Notes: generated by a model not told the origin, from the letters alone. A DNA stretch of 64,000 nucleotides from Lucifuga dentata (GCA_014773175.1 VXCM01000715.1:1-64000); one strand, 5' to 3'; counted from the first letter of the stretch, positions 50,901 to 61,407 are shown. Translations and numbers: made by a program.

Positions 50901-53900
50901 TAAGCTGAGCTGTGAGAGTCTCACAGCCAGATGTCTGAATACCTTTTTGACTTAATGAAGACCTTAAGTTTGAACCGTATTGGCTCTAAGCCACATTATC
51001 ACAAGATATTCTCCTCTGCCGTACTGGATTAGAATGGTTCAAACACTGGAGGTCTGGGATGCTGTTTTCTCCATGTCTTTTAGACAATATTTCTTTCCAA
51101 CTTACACTGAAACAGATCACACAGATTTAAAGGTTTTATCTTCTATCTTCATCTTTTATCTTTATCTTATGAACGACATTAGAAGGCCTATGTTTAATGA
51201 AAAACCATATATTAGCAAATTTAGTCAACTGGATGGAACATCACATAACTACCAGTATGCAAATTGATGTTGGCACATTTGACAAATACTTAATTCAGTA
51301 TGGAATAACTGTGCATTAACAACACGAGAACGTGATGCAGAATTGCGTGCTTATATATCAAAATTAACAGCAAAAAGTTAAGTGGTTGTCAAAAGCCTTA
51401 AAAGTAGAAATGTAATTGGTCTACACCAATGCTGTCTGCATTTTGGTCTCCAACAGGCTTTATCGGCACAGTTTTTTGACAAGTTGCTTTAAGTAATGAA
51501 CTAGTAAATTTGGCTGTACTACATGATTTGATTCATGTCAGACAAAAGCTTCACAGGTTTGGAGGCAACAATCCACTGGTATAAATAAGTCTAATTTTAA
51601 AGTAAACAGTATATATTTTCTCATCTGTCAGCTTGAACCCCAGGCCCTCCCAATGACCTTTTCTTTTCTTCTAGTAAAGAGACTTTCAGTTGAACCTAAG
51701 AATGCAATCAAAATGGTGAGCTGATTGACTGACAGGTTAATGGAGCATTACCTGGAGTGGGCCAGGCTGGAGGCGGGGCTACCTCTGCTGGGTGAGGAGT
51801 ATGGTGATAAGGAGACGCCAGCAGTGTGCACATGCCCTGAGCTTCTCCTCTTTTCAGAAGGCGACCTGGAGACAAAATTTAAACTAAATATACAGTCTAG
51901 AATAGACTAATTGTTGGTGAATACATGTCTGAATTTTATGTGTTGATATATGCACTACTAATGAGTGCTGAGCAGTGTTAAGTGTATAATTTTGAAGGGG
52001 AAAGCAGATGTTCTACTTCAAATGCAGGCAAAAACACCACACTGTGCAACAACTGTCAACAAGGTATAACATTTTCTGAAGGCACTTCACGGGAAAAACA
52101 GCACAGCCCTGCTTTAAATTCATGCAGGTAGAAGCTGCCCAATGAGTTGTCTTTTTTTTTTTTTTTTTTNTTTTTTTTTTTTTTTTTAGGCAGAAGATAG
52201 TATCATTAATTTTCTTTAATGACCTAGATTTTTCCTTTGGGATTCAAACACAATCCCAGCAAACTTTATGTTAAAGCTAGCCTTGCCAACATTTATATTT
52301 TGCGTTGCTCAATGCACAACAGATGTATGTACAATATTCTATACTCTAAGGCAGTGGTTCTCAATCCTGGTCCTTGAGTACACAGCATATTTTCCATCTC
52401 TCCCCACTCTATTCAACACAGTATTAGCAAAATCAAGTGTATTAAACCAATCACCATCTGGGAGGAAGGAGGAGGAAGGAGCTCTTGATCAAGAGATCCC
52501 ACTTGATTTAGCTAATTAGATGTGAGGAGAAACATGCGAGATGGAAAATGCTGTGGCCCAGGAAGATCGGGATTGAGAACCACTGCTAAGGTTCCGCACT
52601 GGGTTTCTAACAATGTAATAAAAAAGCTCAGTTACCTAATAAAGATTGAACATGTAACAGTGGCAGCATTAGTGCCACTTGACAATACATTGACAATAAT
52701 TCAATGAACCACTCAGCACAGCTGTATCTATAAACCCACAGATCTCCTTTTAGCCACGGACGAGTGACACCTGCTGATAGGTTTACCTGGATCGCCCCCT
52801 GGATAGGCTTGAGCTACTGCCAACATGATAGCGTTCCCACTCTCTCTCCTCACGTCTCCTTTCCGATGAGGGACCCCTCCTCTCCCTTCTACCTGGGGAG
52901 TGAGAACGGGACCTGCACAGAGGATAGAAGGACAATGATAGTGTGAAATGAAAGCCATAAAATTGTAGAAAACAGAGCTAGTGAATTTAAAAGGTGGACA
53001 AAGCAGATAAGACTACAGGAGAATACTAAGACTTGAAGACTATGCTCCCATCATTACTTGGACTATTTTTATATTACAACATACTGTATAGGCTATCAAC
53101 ATAAAAATGTAGTTCTTAGATTTATTTCCATAAGTAGTTAAATTCAGTTTCTCCCACTGACTAATCTGCAGAAGTCTTTTATAAAATGAAATTCCTACTG
53201 TTAGAGGGAAAGCAAGGTAAGCATTCTGCCTCTTTAATAACAATACTAGGCCAAGCTGAGTTAATATCAGTCATTTCTGTGCTGGCAAAATAAAGCGGTC
53301 TGGTCGATATAGTTCACTATAGTCTTACATATGAATGGCACAAACAAAGCTGCCTATTCTCTTCTCGTTATTTTCTTCCTCCCAATTCTTACCATAATCC
53401 TTTTGTCTAAAATCTTCCTTCAATAATTCTTTCTTGTATCGTCCATATTTTGTTCTCCCCTGTGCCACAACCTTTCTTTCACTCATCCATCTCCTCTAAC
53501 TCGTTCATCCTCTTTTTATTCCTCTTTTATTAATCTACCTCACTTTTCCCCAACCTCTGTGTTTTTTCTGTACCTTCTGCCTCGGAGGAGATTTAGAAAT
53601 ATGATTATAAGGCTGATTCAGCCAATCCAAATTATCCAGCCATGGGCAATAACACCACAGAACAATTCCCAAGCTAACTGAGTGACAAAAACTCAATCAC
53701 ATAACCTCTATGTAAGAAAATATCATCAAGGAAATGTGCACCCAGAAGCAAAGGAACACAATGCACAGTTATTTCATGTCTAAAGCATACCAACATGCAT
53801 GTGGCCTTGCACTGGGTAGCTACACAAGAGGAGGTCAGCTATATAATTTGGAAGAAAAACAGAGACCAAGAGCACAAAACAGTGATGAAAAGACAGATTT

Positions 53901-55661
53901 AATAGAGATTCCTCTTAATTTACAAGCACTGAAGGGATGGAGAACGGTCGCCTTTGAGCACTGCTCTACAATCACATGAACACAAAATTTCTGTCTCAAA
54001 ACAGAAATTCAGAAGCGTGTTCAGGTTTGTTTGGTTTAATTATTATTTATCTGAACGATTCTTTTTATCCCAGCTAAACAATGTGGAGCTCAGATTTCAC
54101 AAAACCTACAGCAACTAACCTTGGTTTATCATTTTTTGGGTTGAAAAAAAAAAAGAATCTGTATTTTTGTTTGAATTCTGTTTGAACCCACAGTCTGTGA
54201 TTATACAGAAGGTGTATGCAGACAAATTGCCAGCACTAACAGAGAAAGAATGTCTGAGGAAGGAACAAAGAGAAAGCCAATGAGAAAGACAGGATGTAAA
54301 TATAACATAAATGAAATGTTGAATTTCAGAGAGAGAGATGTAGCAAGAAAAGGGGAACAAGGGAAGTAGAGAGAACTGAAGGGACAGAAGGATAAAATCA
54401 GTGGTACCAAAAGAATTGGTTCATACAGGATGTGCAATGAAGGTGTATTGTTATAATGTTAATGACTGGAAGTTTTTACAACGGCTCAAAGCAGAGCTAT
54501 GAATGTCACACAAAAAGCCTGCAGCAAAAGTTTTGTCATCTGGTTCATTTTCTCTGCATGGATTTCACAGCGAGGGGTCTATTTTAATGGTGTATTCAAA
54601 GACCAGCACAATGCTTTAGGTCTTTCTACAAGAACACCAAAGCACATCTGCTTTTTTTTTTTTTTTTTTTTNTTTTTTTTTTTTTTTTTTTGTTCACATG
54701 AGCACAGTGCACTATGTGAATTGGAATATAAATCTGAGGTTAATTATCTTCTCAAATAGCCACATTCCTTTTAAAAATTATGTGCGCACAAAATTACAAT
54801 TCCTCAAAATAATCCTGTTTACCTGACTATGCACAGATTGTTAAATTTAGGGGAAACTGGAAAAAGAACAGCTGTTTTGTGAATCTAGCCCATCAAATCC
54901 AACCCAAAATCCAATGCATATACTTAGAATTTTGAACATTTTGATAAGCACAACAGAGTTTATTATTTTGCACTGGCCAGGTGGTTGTGCATGATTTAAA
55001 ACAAGCTTATTACAAAAGAACACCTTGTGTAAATAGCCTTAGTAAATAATTGGAATAAAAGCTTCCCTGTACTGACTGATGCTTGACTGTTGAGCTCCAA
55101 CATGCCCTTACAAAACATCTTTCTAGAAGTCAGGCCCAAATTGATGAAATTCAAAACAACAAGCACCTGAACAATTTGCTTGACTGGTGGAAAACTACAT
55201 TAGCGAAAGTCTGCCTACTGTGCTCCAAACTGATGCATCGTTCTGTTTCTCACAGTTATGCAATGTTTGCTCTGAAAATCCACAGAAATCTCTGTAATAC
55301 AATCAGAGACAATGTGACTACATGTTGTCAGTTTCGTGGATAGCTGTGATGTTATGTCTTACCGGGACCTGCGGGTTCTCCTGTAGGCACTGGGAAGGGA
55401 GTGTCTGCTCTTTGACCTCGACCTTGACCTCCTCTTATGTTTCTTCTTCTTTTTGTCTTTGTCTCTGCCTTTGCTCCTGTCGCTGCTTGCTTGTCTGGAC
55501 GCAGCATAGGAGGATGAGGAGGACGAGCATGATGGGCCCTCCCTGCCTCTGTGGGCTCCTTGGCTCTCTATGGGGGTTCTTTGATTCTGGGGGCACACAA
55601 GCGATGCGGAAGACACTGGAAGAGGCTGGTGGTCAGACAGAACAGAAAGGGCCTCTTGCAT
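37239..55661 (-). CDS. sfswap: sfswap 3' half: five C-terminal coding exons of the SR-related splicing factor SFSWAP (partial gene)
   Basis: SFSWAP is a nuclear alternative-splicing regulator of the SURP/RS family. Family members carry an N-terminal conserved region, two SURP modules and a C-terminal Arg/Ser domain. Only the RS part and the conserved tail are here. Exons 55661-55363, 52912-52787, 51865-51752, 48523-48451 and 37304-37239 have GT donors and AG acceptors, and all four junctions keep frame (phases 2, 2, 2, 0), giving 225 residues and TAA. The lysine run plus RS repeats (KKKKKHKRRSRSRSKSR), then HSLPSAYR, ERRREER and the tail SIVSSVQSKITQ-DLMARVRAML match what I know of vertebrate SFSWAP in the same order. 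The first visible exon starts in phase 0, so upstream exons are expected; I found none up to 64,000, so the gene runs off the right edge. Other SR proteins share RS repeats, but the non-repetitive tail makes SFSWAP the strong choice. Confidence 0.93.
38153..38174. repeat. (TTTTCA)n short tandem repeat
   Basis: Three to four copies of TTTTCA. Confidence 0.85.
38407..38457. repeat. (CA)n microsatellite
   Basis: About 25 CA units, inside the last sfswap intron. Confidence 0.98.
38920..39050 (+). mobile_element. L2-like LINE 3' tail
   Basis: TTGTGTAAAGAACTTTGAAT, then GTGCTATACAAATTTGCC, the usual terminal motif of fish L2/CR1-type elements. No coding part. Confidence 0.55.
40258..40660 (+). 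pseudogene. PIF/Harbinger transposon remnant (5' terminus and transposase N-terminus)
   Basis: Starts with AGGCCTTTTTACACCAGACG, then CGATGTGAATAAGCGGCACG, like fish Harbinger termini. The frame from 40,383 reads STSSSDDDLVLILLTEKKRK and WIHPILKGRKREF. After a frame slip come RQYFRMLEGQYEHVL and RRQRTNFREPTDPEQ, the conserved N-terminal run of Harbinger transposases (a WxHP motif, then F-R-M and TNFREPI). The catalytic DDE core is absent and I found no matching right terminus. Confidence 0.75.
40688..40858. repeat. Nested fold-back next to the Harbinger remnant
   Basis: Outer arms 40688-40711 and 40831-40858 (TGAGCGCAGTTTTATTATA against TGAGCACAGTTTTACTATA). Inner perfect 10-bp arms 40706-40715 and 40771-40780 (ACAGTCCATG). 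Innermost arms 40716-40730 and 40743-40755 (CATAAAGG). The outer and middle pairs are mutually exclusive. Confidence 0.8.
43240..43560 (-). pseudogene. Tc1/mariner transposase fragment (dead)
   Basis: The minus strand reads MKHRGGSEMFWGCFAACGTG then CLETVHNKI, the segment around the second catalytic region of Tc1-type transposases, followed by LQQDNENRLQKAPR, a decayed form of the QQDNDPKH box. Later it ends with a relic of DSNPIENP. No intact DDE triad. Confidence 0.75.
44526..44564. repeat. (AC)n microsatellite
   Basis: About 19 AC units, inside the last sfswap intron. Confidence 0.98.
48451..48523 (-). CDS. sfswap: sfswap coding exon D (conserved tail, 73 nt)
   Basis: The acceptor is CTCCATAG|GGCTGA and the donor ACTCAG|GTAGTG. 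It encodes ADSLEKDKAVSSS then IVSSVQSKITQ, the start of the non-repetitive C-terminal segment conserved in vertebrate SFSWAP. Phase is 2 in and 0 out. At 73 nt it is not a multiple of three, so skipping would shift the frame of the last exon. Confidence 0.94.
48524..51751 (-). other. sfswap intron between exons C and D (3.2 kb)
   Basis: GTAATG donor and CCATAG acceptor. It is mostly unique AT-rich sequence with one N-interrupted T run (49330-49370). Reading frames at 49181-49513, 50428-50727 and 50980-51267 are open by chance, with no recognisable domain. Confidence 0.8.
51752..51865 (-). CDS. sfswap: sfswap coding exon C (Ser/Pro-rich, 114 nt, phase 2-2)
   Basis: The acceptor is TTGTCTCCAG|GTCGCC and the donor CTCCAG|GTAATG. 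It encodes 37 complete residues: SPSEKRRSSGHVHTAG, then VSLSPYSSPSRGSP and ASSLAHS, with both shared boundary codons reading Arg. The SP-rich composition fits the stretch between the RS block and the conserved tail in SFSWAP. Like exon B it is symmetric (phase 2-2). A plus-strand reading frame across it is an antisense shadow. Confidence 0.9.
52352..52585. mobile_element. hAT-type MITE (234 bp) in an sfswap intron
   Basis: Terminal inverted repeats CAGTGGTTCTCAATCCTGGT and, at the right end, GGGATTGAGAACCACTG. CTAAGG occurs directly outside each end (6 bp; hAT normally duplicates 8 bp). Inside, ATATTTTCCATCTC is answered by GAGATGGAAAATGC. It has no coding capacity. It sits in the 0.9-kb intron between exons B and C, close to exon B. 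Confidence 0.85.
52787..52912 (-). CDS. sfswap: sfswap coding exon B (RS domain, 126 nt, phase 2-2)
   Basis: The acceptor is TGTGCAG|GTCCCG and the donor GATCCAG|GTAAAC. The first base completes the Arg codon left open by exon A. It encodes SRSHSPGRRERRG, then SSERRREERERWERYHV, then a serine cluster and SRGRS. The ERRREER block agrees with vertebrate SFSWAP. Length is a multiple of three and both boundaries are phase 2, so skipping it would leave the downstream frame intact. Confidence 0.92.
52913..55362 (-). other. sfswap intron between exons A and B (2.4 kb)
   Basis: GTAAGA donor and TGCAG acceptor. It holds a pyrimidine-rich plus-strand stretch (about 53390-53580) and an N-interrupted T run (54653-54691). 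Nothing else is recognisable. Confidence 0.8.
55363..55661 (-). CDS. sfswap: sfswap coding exon A (RS domain start, 299 nt)
   Basis: First visible sfswap exon. The acceptor is a T/C-rich tract ending TCTAG directly before ATG at 55661; this ATG is an internal methionine, not a start. The donor is CCCG|GTAAGA. It encodes 99 residues plus two bases of an Arg codon. Order: a Pro/Ser/Gln-rich stretch (QPLPVSS, then PQNQRTP), a serine run near residues 43-49 (CSSSSSSY), then DRSKGRDKD, five lysines and RS/KS dipeptides ending SLPSAYRRTRRS. The 126-residue plus-strand reading frame over 55322-55702 is its antisense shadow. Confidence 0.93.
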
Positions 55662-56359
55662 CTAGATGCAGAAAGAGAAGGAGAGGAGCAGAAATAAATT
55701 AAGCTTTTAAGGTTTAAGATAAAAAGAAACTGCACATGTATTGACTGAATGAACCAAGGCTTGAACAGAATCGGCGCCCCTCGGTGACATTGGGAACATT
55801 TGAGTGCATCCCCATTGTCTCTGTGCATCTGTGGACAATCAATATGAGGGCCTGTCTACTTAAGGGGACGCAGGTGAAGCACAATGTCAGCTGGCGAAGA
55901 AAAGAAGCCATCTGTAACCAGACTGTTGCAGATGTGACTCATGCAATAACCAACGTGTCCATTCTTGTCAGTGTCTGTGTTCTTACTCATTAGCAAATGT
56001 TTGGTGCTGAAGACTTGAGAAAAACAATAAATGTTAAGCATTTAAATAGGGCAAAAATATATAATATATGTAATGCTTCTTGGAATTTGTAAATATAAAC
56101 TGTTACAAATTAATGTTCTTTAGTCAGAAATAATAACAGTCTGCACCAATAAAAATGATCTGTGCCAGTACTGAAAACAGACAGTAGTCAATATAATTCA
56201 TATAATATGTTCAGCATTTCATAAAAATGGTAATAATAGCACTAAATAAAATATATGCCTTTTAAGCATCATTATTGTGCACGGGGCACGCAAGTCATTA
56301 TTATAATTAATACAATCATGCATGCCAAGTTGATAAAAATTAAAAACATACAAAACACT

Positions 56360-56824
56360 ACATTAAGATGAACCATCTTCCAAAACATACTACTGGAGCT
56401 GTAAATTTTAGTTTTTAGAACTGTTTTTCCTACCGTCCAGACTGCTGTTGGTTTTAATTACTATTTTACTATTTAGTATTACTACTAAAGTTACTTAATT
56501 TCACTGAACCACCACGGAGCTGCACAGAAGAAAATGTATTTCTCCTCCAGAGAATGTAGTCACAGGAGAAAACTGCTTTTACCTAGAAATTAAACCAACC
56601 GTGCCTTCTACAATCATGCATAAGTGTTAGCAAGGGAAACATTAAAATTTAAGGTGTGTGCATTGCCTGAACATGTGATTTTAAAAGATGAGGGGATTTG
56701 GCAAAATAACACAAAAGCTAAAATACAATTTTATGTTTTGGAAAATAGTTGGCAGTAATGCTAATATGTATGCAGGTAGTATTTATTGGGCTCTAACATG
56801 CAAAACCACAGTCTGGTCCTTTAA
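56360..56824 (-). mobile_element. TTAA-flanked MITE family, inverted body copy
   Basis: The body is the reverse of 14,300-14,620: CCAAAACATACTACTGGAGC, TGAACCACCACGGAGCTGC, AGAATGTAGTCACAGGAG, TTCTACAATCATGCATAAG. It ends with the terminal repeat GGAAAATAGTTGGCAGTAA, TTATTGGGCTCTAACATG, TCTGGTCCTTTAA. Located in the upstream sfswap intron. Confidence 0.75.
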
Positions 56825-57739
56825 TATCTAACATGGTGATTATATGTGGGTTTGGTTACTATAATACAATCGTAATAATGAACTTACCGTGTTAAACAGA
56901 ATATTTAAAAACCAGCAACATCATCCATTCCTTCAAAATGACTTGGTTTGAATAAAGGATGGTGGGAGGTTAAGAGGATCTATGATGGTGACAGGATGTG
57001 ATGGTTCAGACAAAGACAAAATCCCTTACTCTCTTTGGATATTAATACTCATATTCTTCCCTCTCAAAAAAAAATTAAAACAAATTAACAAATAACATCC
57101 CTATGCAGCTTTACTGATTATAAGATGCTGTAAATTACACAACAATATGTAAGCTGCTGGCTTCCCACCCAGTTACAACTGTCAGCTCCAAAGTGGATCT
57201 GATAACCCACTGTGGGTCTGTCAGCTCATATTAGATTGGCCGACTGCTGTCTTCACACAGGAACGATCCATCATGGATTAAAGCCAACGCTAAATCTTTC
57301 AGGGGCCACCCATGTTGCATATGTATGCAGCAGCCATGGCACGATGAGGTATTATGGGTAAACACATTCATCAAATATCATAGTTAACATACTGTGTTCA
57401 CATTAGCATAAAGGATATTAATGCCAGAATGTTAAGTAATGAAGAAAGGAAATGAGTGTGTTTGTGTGCGTGACTGTGGTGCAATCTATGCAAATAAACA
57501 ACTGTCTGACTTAACTAAATAAAGCTGTTCTATCTCTCTCTAACACAACTCTCCCCTTTTCAATCACCTCTAACACCCACCCCATCTGCTAACATTTTTG
57601 GGTGGGTGTGGGTGAGTCATAAAACAGAGAGACAGAGAAGGGGGAAGTTAAAAAGAGAATAGGCAGGAAAGAAACAAGAGAATGAGTCTACAACAGAAGA
57701 CAATCAATATGTGTCTAAACAGTTGGCAGAGAAGTAAAA

Positions 57740-57741
<2 letters not shown>

Positions 57742-57791
<50 letters not shown>
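57742..57791. repeat. (GA)n microsatellite
   Basis: About 23 GA units; the minus-strand Leu/Ser frame across it is an artefact. Confidence 0.97.
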
Positions 57792-57793
<2 letters not shown>

Positions 57794-57969
57794 ATATTGG
57801 GCTATAACATTCTAAAGAAGAGATAATTAAATGATAGGAAGTGCAGTTTAGGTTAAAGGCAGTACTGACATGTAGGAATCTTATCCTAACACCAGGCTGA
57901 GAAAATGTCAGCCCTCCCCCAATTGCTGTGCCAAGATATGGAAGAATGAACAACAAGAACCTGAACTCT

Positions 57970-58036
57970 GGGTCCAGAGAGGAGAGGAGAAGAGAGAGGA
58001 GAGAGGAGAGGAGAAAAGAGAGGAGAGAGGAGAGGC
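57970..58036. repeat. Purine-rich (GAGGA)-type repeat
   Basis: Irregular GAGAGGAGAGGAGAA units, purine only over about 65 bp. Confidence 0.85.
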
Positions 58037-58608
58037 CATATGAATAAAAAGAAGACATTAAGACAGAAACACGAGAGGAGGAAGGCACATGTACAGTATA
58101 TTGTCAACTAGCAATCAATAGCTGAAATTATTTCAAAGTTTTTGAAGATTAACTGTAAAACTTCCCCATGTTTTAGTTCCTGCACAGAGCACATCTATCA
58201 GAGCTCACAGCTGCAGATTAGCACCCATAAAATGCTACATCGTAGTGTGATTGGATGTGTAGACGTGTTAATGCTTCTCTACTGCTCTCCAATTTTAAAA
58301 TCCCTGGGGGAAGTTAAAATACTCTTGTTTCTCAACAGAGACAATGGAAGAGAGGAGTTGTTGCAGGGACTCGAGCCTAATGTCATAAGAAGGTGTGACA
58401 TTCTATGCCAAAAACAAAGTTGCATTGATTAGTAGAAAACATGTTTCCATCTGGATTTCTTTCAGATGACTCAGACAATTAACAGAAAAAATAATCACAA
58501 AGATTAATTGCAATATATAATATAGATAATTGGGAGAAAAGGAAGCAAAAAGCAATCCCGAAGATAAAACTCCCATTAATAATTACTGTATTGCAGAGTA
58601 CAAGTTTN

Positions 58609-58672
58609 CATTTATTCGGGCTTGGGACCGGCACAAGGAGGACAATGGCTTGTGCCCTCTTGAGGCTGCATT
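58609..58672 (+). repeat. Fragment of fish dispersed repeat next to a single N
   Basis: GGGCTTGGGACCGGCACAAG, then GACAATGGCTTGTGCCCTC, then TTGAGGCTGCATT. The 18-bp TTGCAGAGTACAAGTTT flank occurs on both sides of the segment, the first copy ending at the N (58608). Confidence 0.6.
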
Positions 58673-58911
58673 ATTGCAGAGTACAAGTTTAATTGGAAGA
58701 AACAGAAATCCTGTAAATCTGTCATTTAAATAAAGAGAAACATTTTCGATAGTTTCACATCTGGATACAGATCAACACAAAATATTCAGACAATCATGCT
58801 GACTAAGTCATTGTGTGCATTGATCAACAAATAATACCACAGTAAGAAGAGTGAGATACTCACCTAAGCGTTTGGACTCAGCCCAAATGGAAAGCCTATT
58901 GCTCACTGCAG

Positions 58912-59680
58912 GAAACAAACCACACATACTTACGCAACATCGCCAGACTCCGCCCATCCCTCTCTCAGCGTACCACTGAAGTTCTTATCCATGCACTGGT
59001 AACATCTCGCATTGATTACTGTAACGCCGTCCTCTCTGGTACCCCAGACAAACTTCTCCACCGGCTTCAAATGACCCAAAACTCTGCTGCAAGGATCATC
59101 TCCCACACCAAGTCCTCTGACCACATCACACCCATCCTCATCCAGCTTCACTGGCTTCCTGTTCACCAACAGATACACTACAAAATTCTACTGCTGACCT
59201 TCAAAGCCCTCCATAACCTGGCCCCTCCATACCTTTCAGAACTGCTCCATCCCTGCACCCCCTCCCGGTCTCTACGATCCTCCTCGGCTGCTCTGCTGTC
59301 TGTTCCACCCTTCAGACTCAGCACCATGGGTGCCAGAGCTTGCTCTGCACCCAGACTCTGGAACTCACTTCCATGACACATCCGTCAGCTGGACTCAATC
59401 ACACACTTCAAATCAGAGATTAAAACACATCTGTTTAAATTGGACTATTCCTTGTAATTACATTAATCATGGCATTCAATCCATATTGTATCTATCCATA
59501 CTGAATACTTTTATTTTAACTCTGACTTGATGATGTTTTAACTACATGTTGTTTTGTAAATGTTTATGTATTTGAGTCCTTTTTAATTTCATACTGTTTT
59601 ATTCTTTCTGATGGATTGTACGGTGTCCTTGAGTGTTTTGAAAGGCGCCATCAAATAAAATTTATTATTATTATTATACG
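58912..59680 (+). pseudogene. L2-type LINE, 5'-truncated C-terminal ORF2 and 3' tail
   Basis: One frame from 58,921 reads TYLRNIARLRPSLSQRTTE, VTSRIDYCNAVLSGTP, QNSAARIISHTKSSDHITP, LHWLPVHQQIHYKILLLTFK, LHNLAPPYLSELL, then LRSSSAALLSVP and RLWNSLP. This is the C-terminal part of L2-like LINE ORF2, past the RT palm. An in-frame TGA follows LWNSLP. The tail GAAAGGCGCCATCAAATAAA leads into (ATT)n. It is relatively young: about 150 codons remain open. Confidence 0.88.
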
Positions 59681-59770
59681 CACACACACACACACACACA
59701 CACAGTANCAAATAAAATTTATTATTATTATTATTATTATACGCACACACACACACACACACACACAGTA
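59652..59770. repeat. LINE tail, ATT and CA microsatellite, duplicated around a single N
   Basis: CAAATAAAATTTATTATTA through ATACG, (CA)n and CAGTA occurs at 59652-59707 and 59709-59770, differing only in microsatellite length. Likely two unmerged contig ends. Confidence 0.9.
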
Positions 59771-61407
59771 GCTTCCCCGCTTCATTGCTCAGGCCCCGTG
59801 CTGCCATCAGACCATTGTGATGAGCCCACATGTACCAATTAACACAAAAGTTACAGAATCGCAGCACTAAATGAGTAAAGTCCAACAGGGACAGGCCCCC
59901 CAAAGCTTATTCAGCGAGTTGGGTTTCCTCATGACAGCTTGCACTTGCTAATAATGTTCTGTCGTATAAACAACAAGATGAGCACTATGGGAAACATGGA
60001 CAAACAGATTGAATCAGCTCGTTTTGGCAGCGCTTCACAGTGTCAGCATTTACACTCGCCCTCAAAATATCTCAAACTCTAACATACTATTGTAGCATCC
60101 TATATTCAGGCTTATTGAATGTACCATGCATGTCTGCTAAAATGCTGCTGCTAGCAAATTTGTGACAAGGTGTAATCACATGACAGACATTCTGACATTC
60201 CTGCACTTTCTTCCAATTTGTTCTTTGGATTCTTTCTTCTGGTAGCAAATCTTTGCGAAGCCTTGCAGCATCCAGTTTATCTGACTTTAACATGAGTTCT
60301 ATACCCTCGGGTGCCCTCAGATAACAGACTGCTCATTACCTTACTATCCCAACAATCAAGATATAAAATCAACAGGGAATACAGGATTTTTCTTCTGAGC
60401 TCCTCTTGGCTGAACCTTGCTCACTTTTGCAATTAGGAAGTTAAATTTTGCATGAAATACAAAACTCAAATCTATTCATTCTCATTTCTCACACAGTAAG
60501 TTTATATACATGTTTAAACTTCTGATTCTTCTTCGTTTGAGGCAATAAACTGTTTTTTGAAATGTCACATAATCACCACAATCAGACTGAAATCAGCATA
60601 AATCGATATTGATGCATTCAGAATCGCAGAATTACATTATGCGACTGTAAGCTGATTTACTCAAGCATGTAAACAATCAATTTTTCTTACAATTGGCATA
60701 AGCAATCTCAGCATCTAATTCTTCACCAGGCAAACTTCCCCACACACGCTGATGAAGCAACGAGTCATGTATCGTCAGTGAATGAAGGAATCTCATTATT
60801 TTGATCCGTGTATATGTTTTACTCCACATTTTTGCCTTAATCGCAGTATAGACGTACAAGTCTGCATGTATAAGGACTGACAGTCATACAACAAATTCTG
60901 GTATTTACTGATTGCCAAATGCTAGTTAGCTGCTTTGGCAGTAATGAAAACACATGCAAGCTTTTCACACAGAGGTGTGTAATTTAAGAGAAAAACTTTG
61001 AACTTCTTATGTTTTAGATTAAATAAGGCTCCTAATATTCAGGAAGGGCCAGGAAGAGCTATTTCATCTTGGTGGGTCATACTTGTTTAACATGGGATCT
61101 CCATTTTTCTCATAACAAGATTGTCGTTGAGATTCTTGTCTTGCATAAAATAAGGTGGTGGTGTAAGAAAGCTGAGATTAAGTTTGGTGTTATGTTCAGA
61201 GAATATTACATTATTCTATTATAATTTTATATGTTTAATTTTTGATGGGTTACATTAAGAAAAGCATTGTTCTTAGACGTAAATTCCTTTCTGGCATGAT
61301 CTGAAGCTCTGCACACACTGAGCATTCACAAACACAGGTTCACAATCTCTTATTTCAAATACACTCGGCATCACCAGGAGAGTAATGACCTGAATACACG
61401 GAGCCCC
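59771..61407. other. Upstream sfswap intron, nothing firmly recognised
   Basis: Contains a minus-strand frame at 60,330-60,087 that looks more protein-like than its surroundings but matches no family I know. Confidence 0.5.

Noticed and set aside
55322..55702. 126-residue plus-strand frame
   Set aside because: Antisense of sfswap exon A; the sense strand has matching splice sites and the RS domain.
57648..58088. 146-residue minus-strand frame
   Set aside because: Driven by (GA)n and GAGGA purine repeats that read as Leu/Ser; not sfswap.
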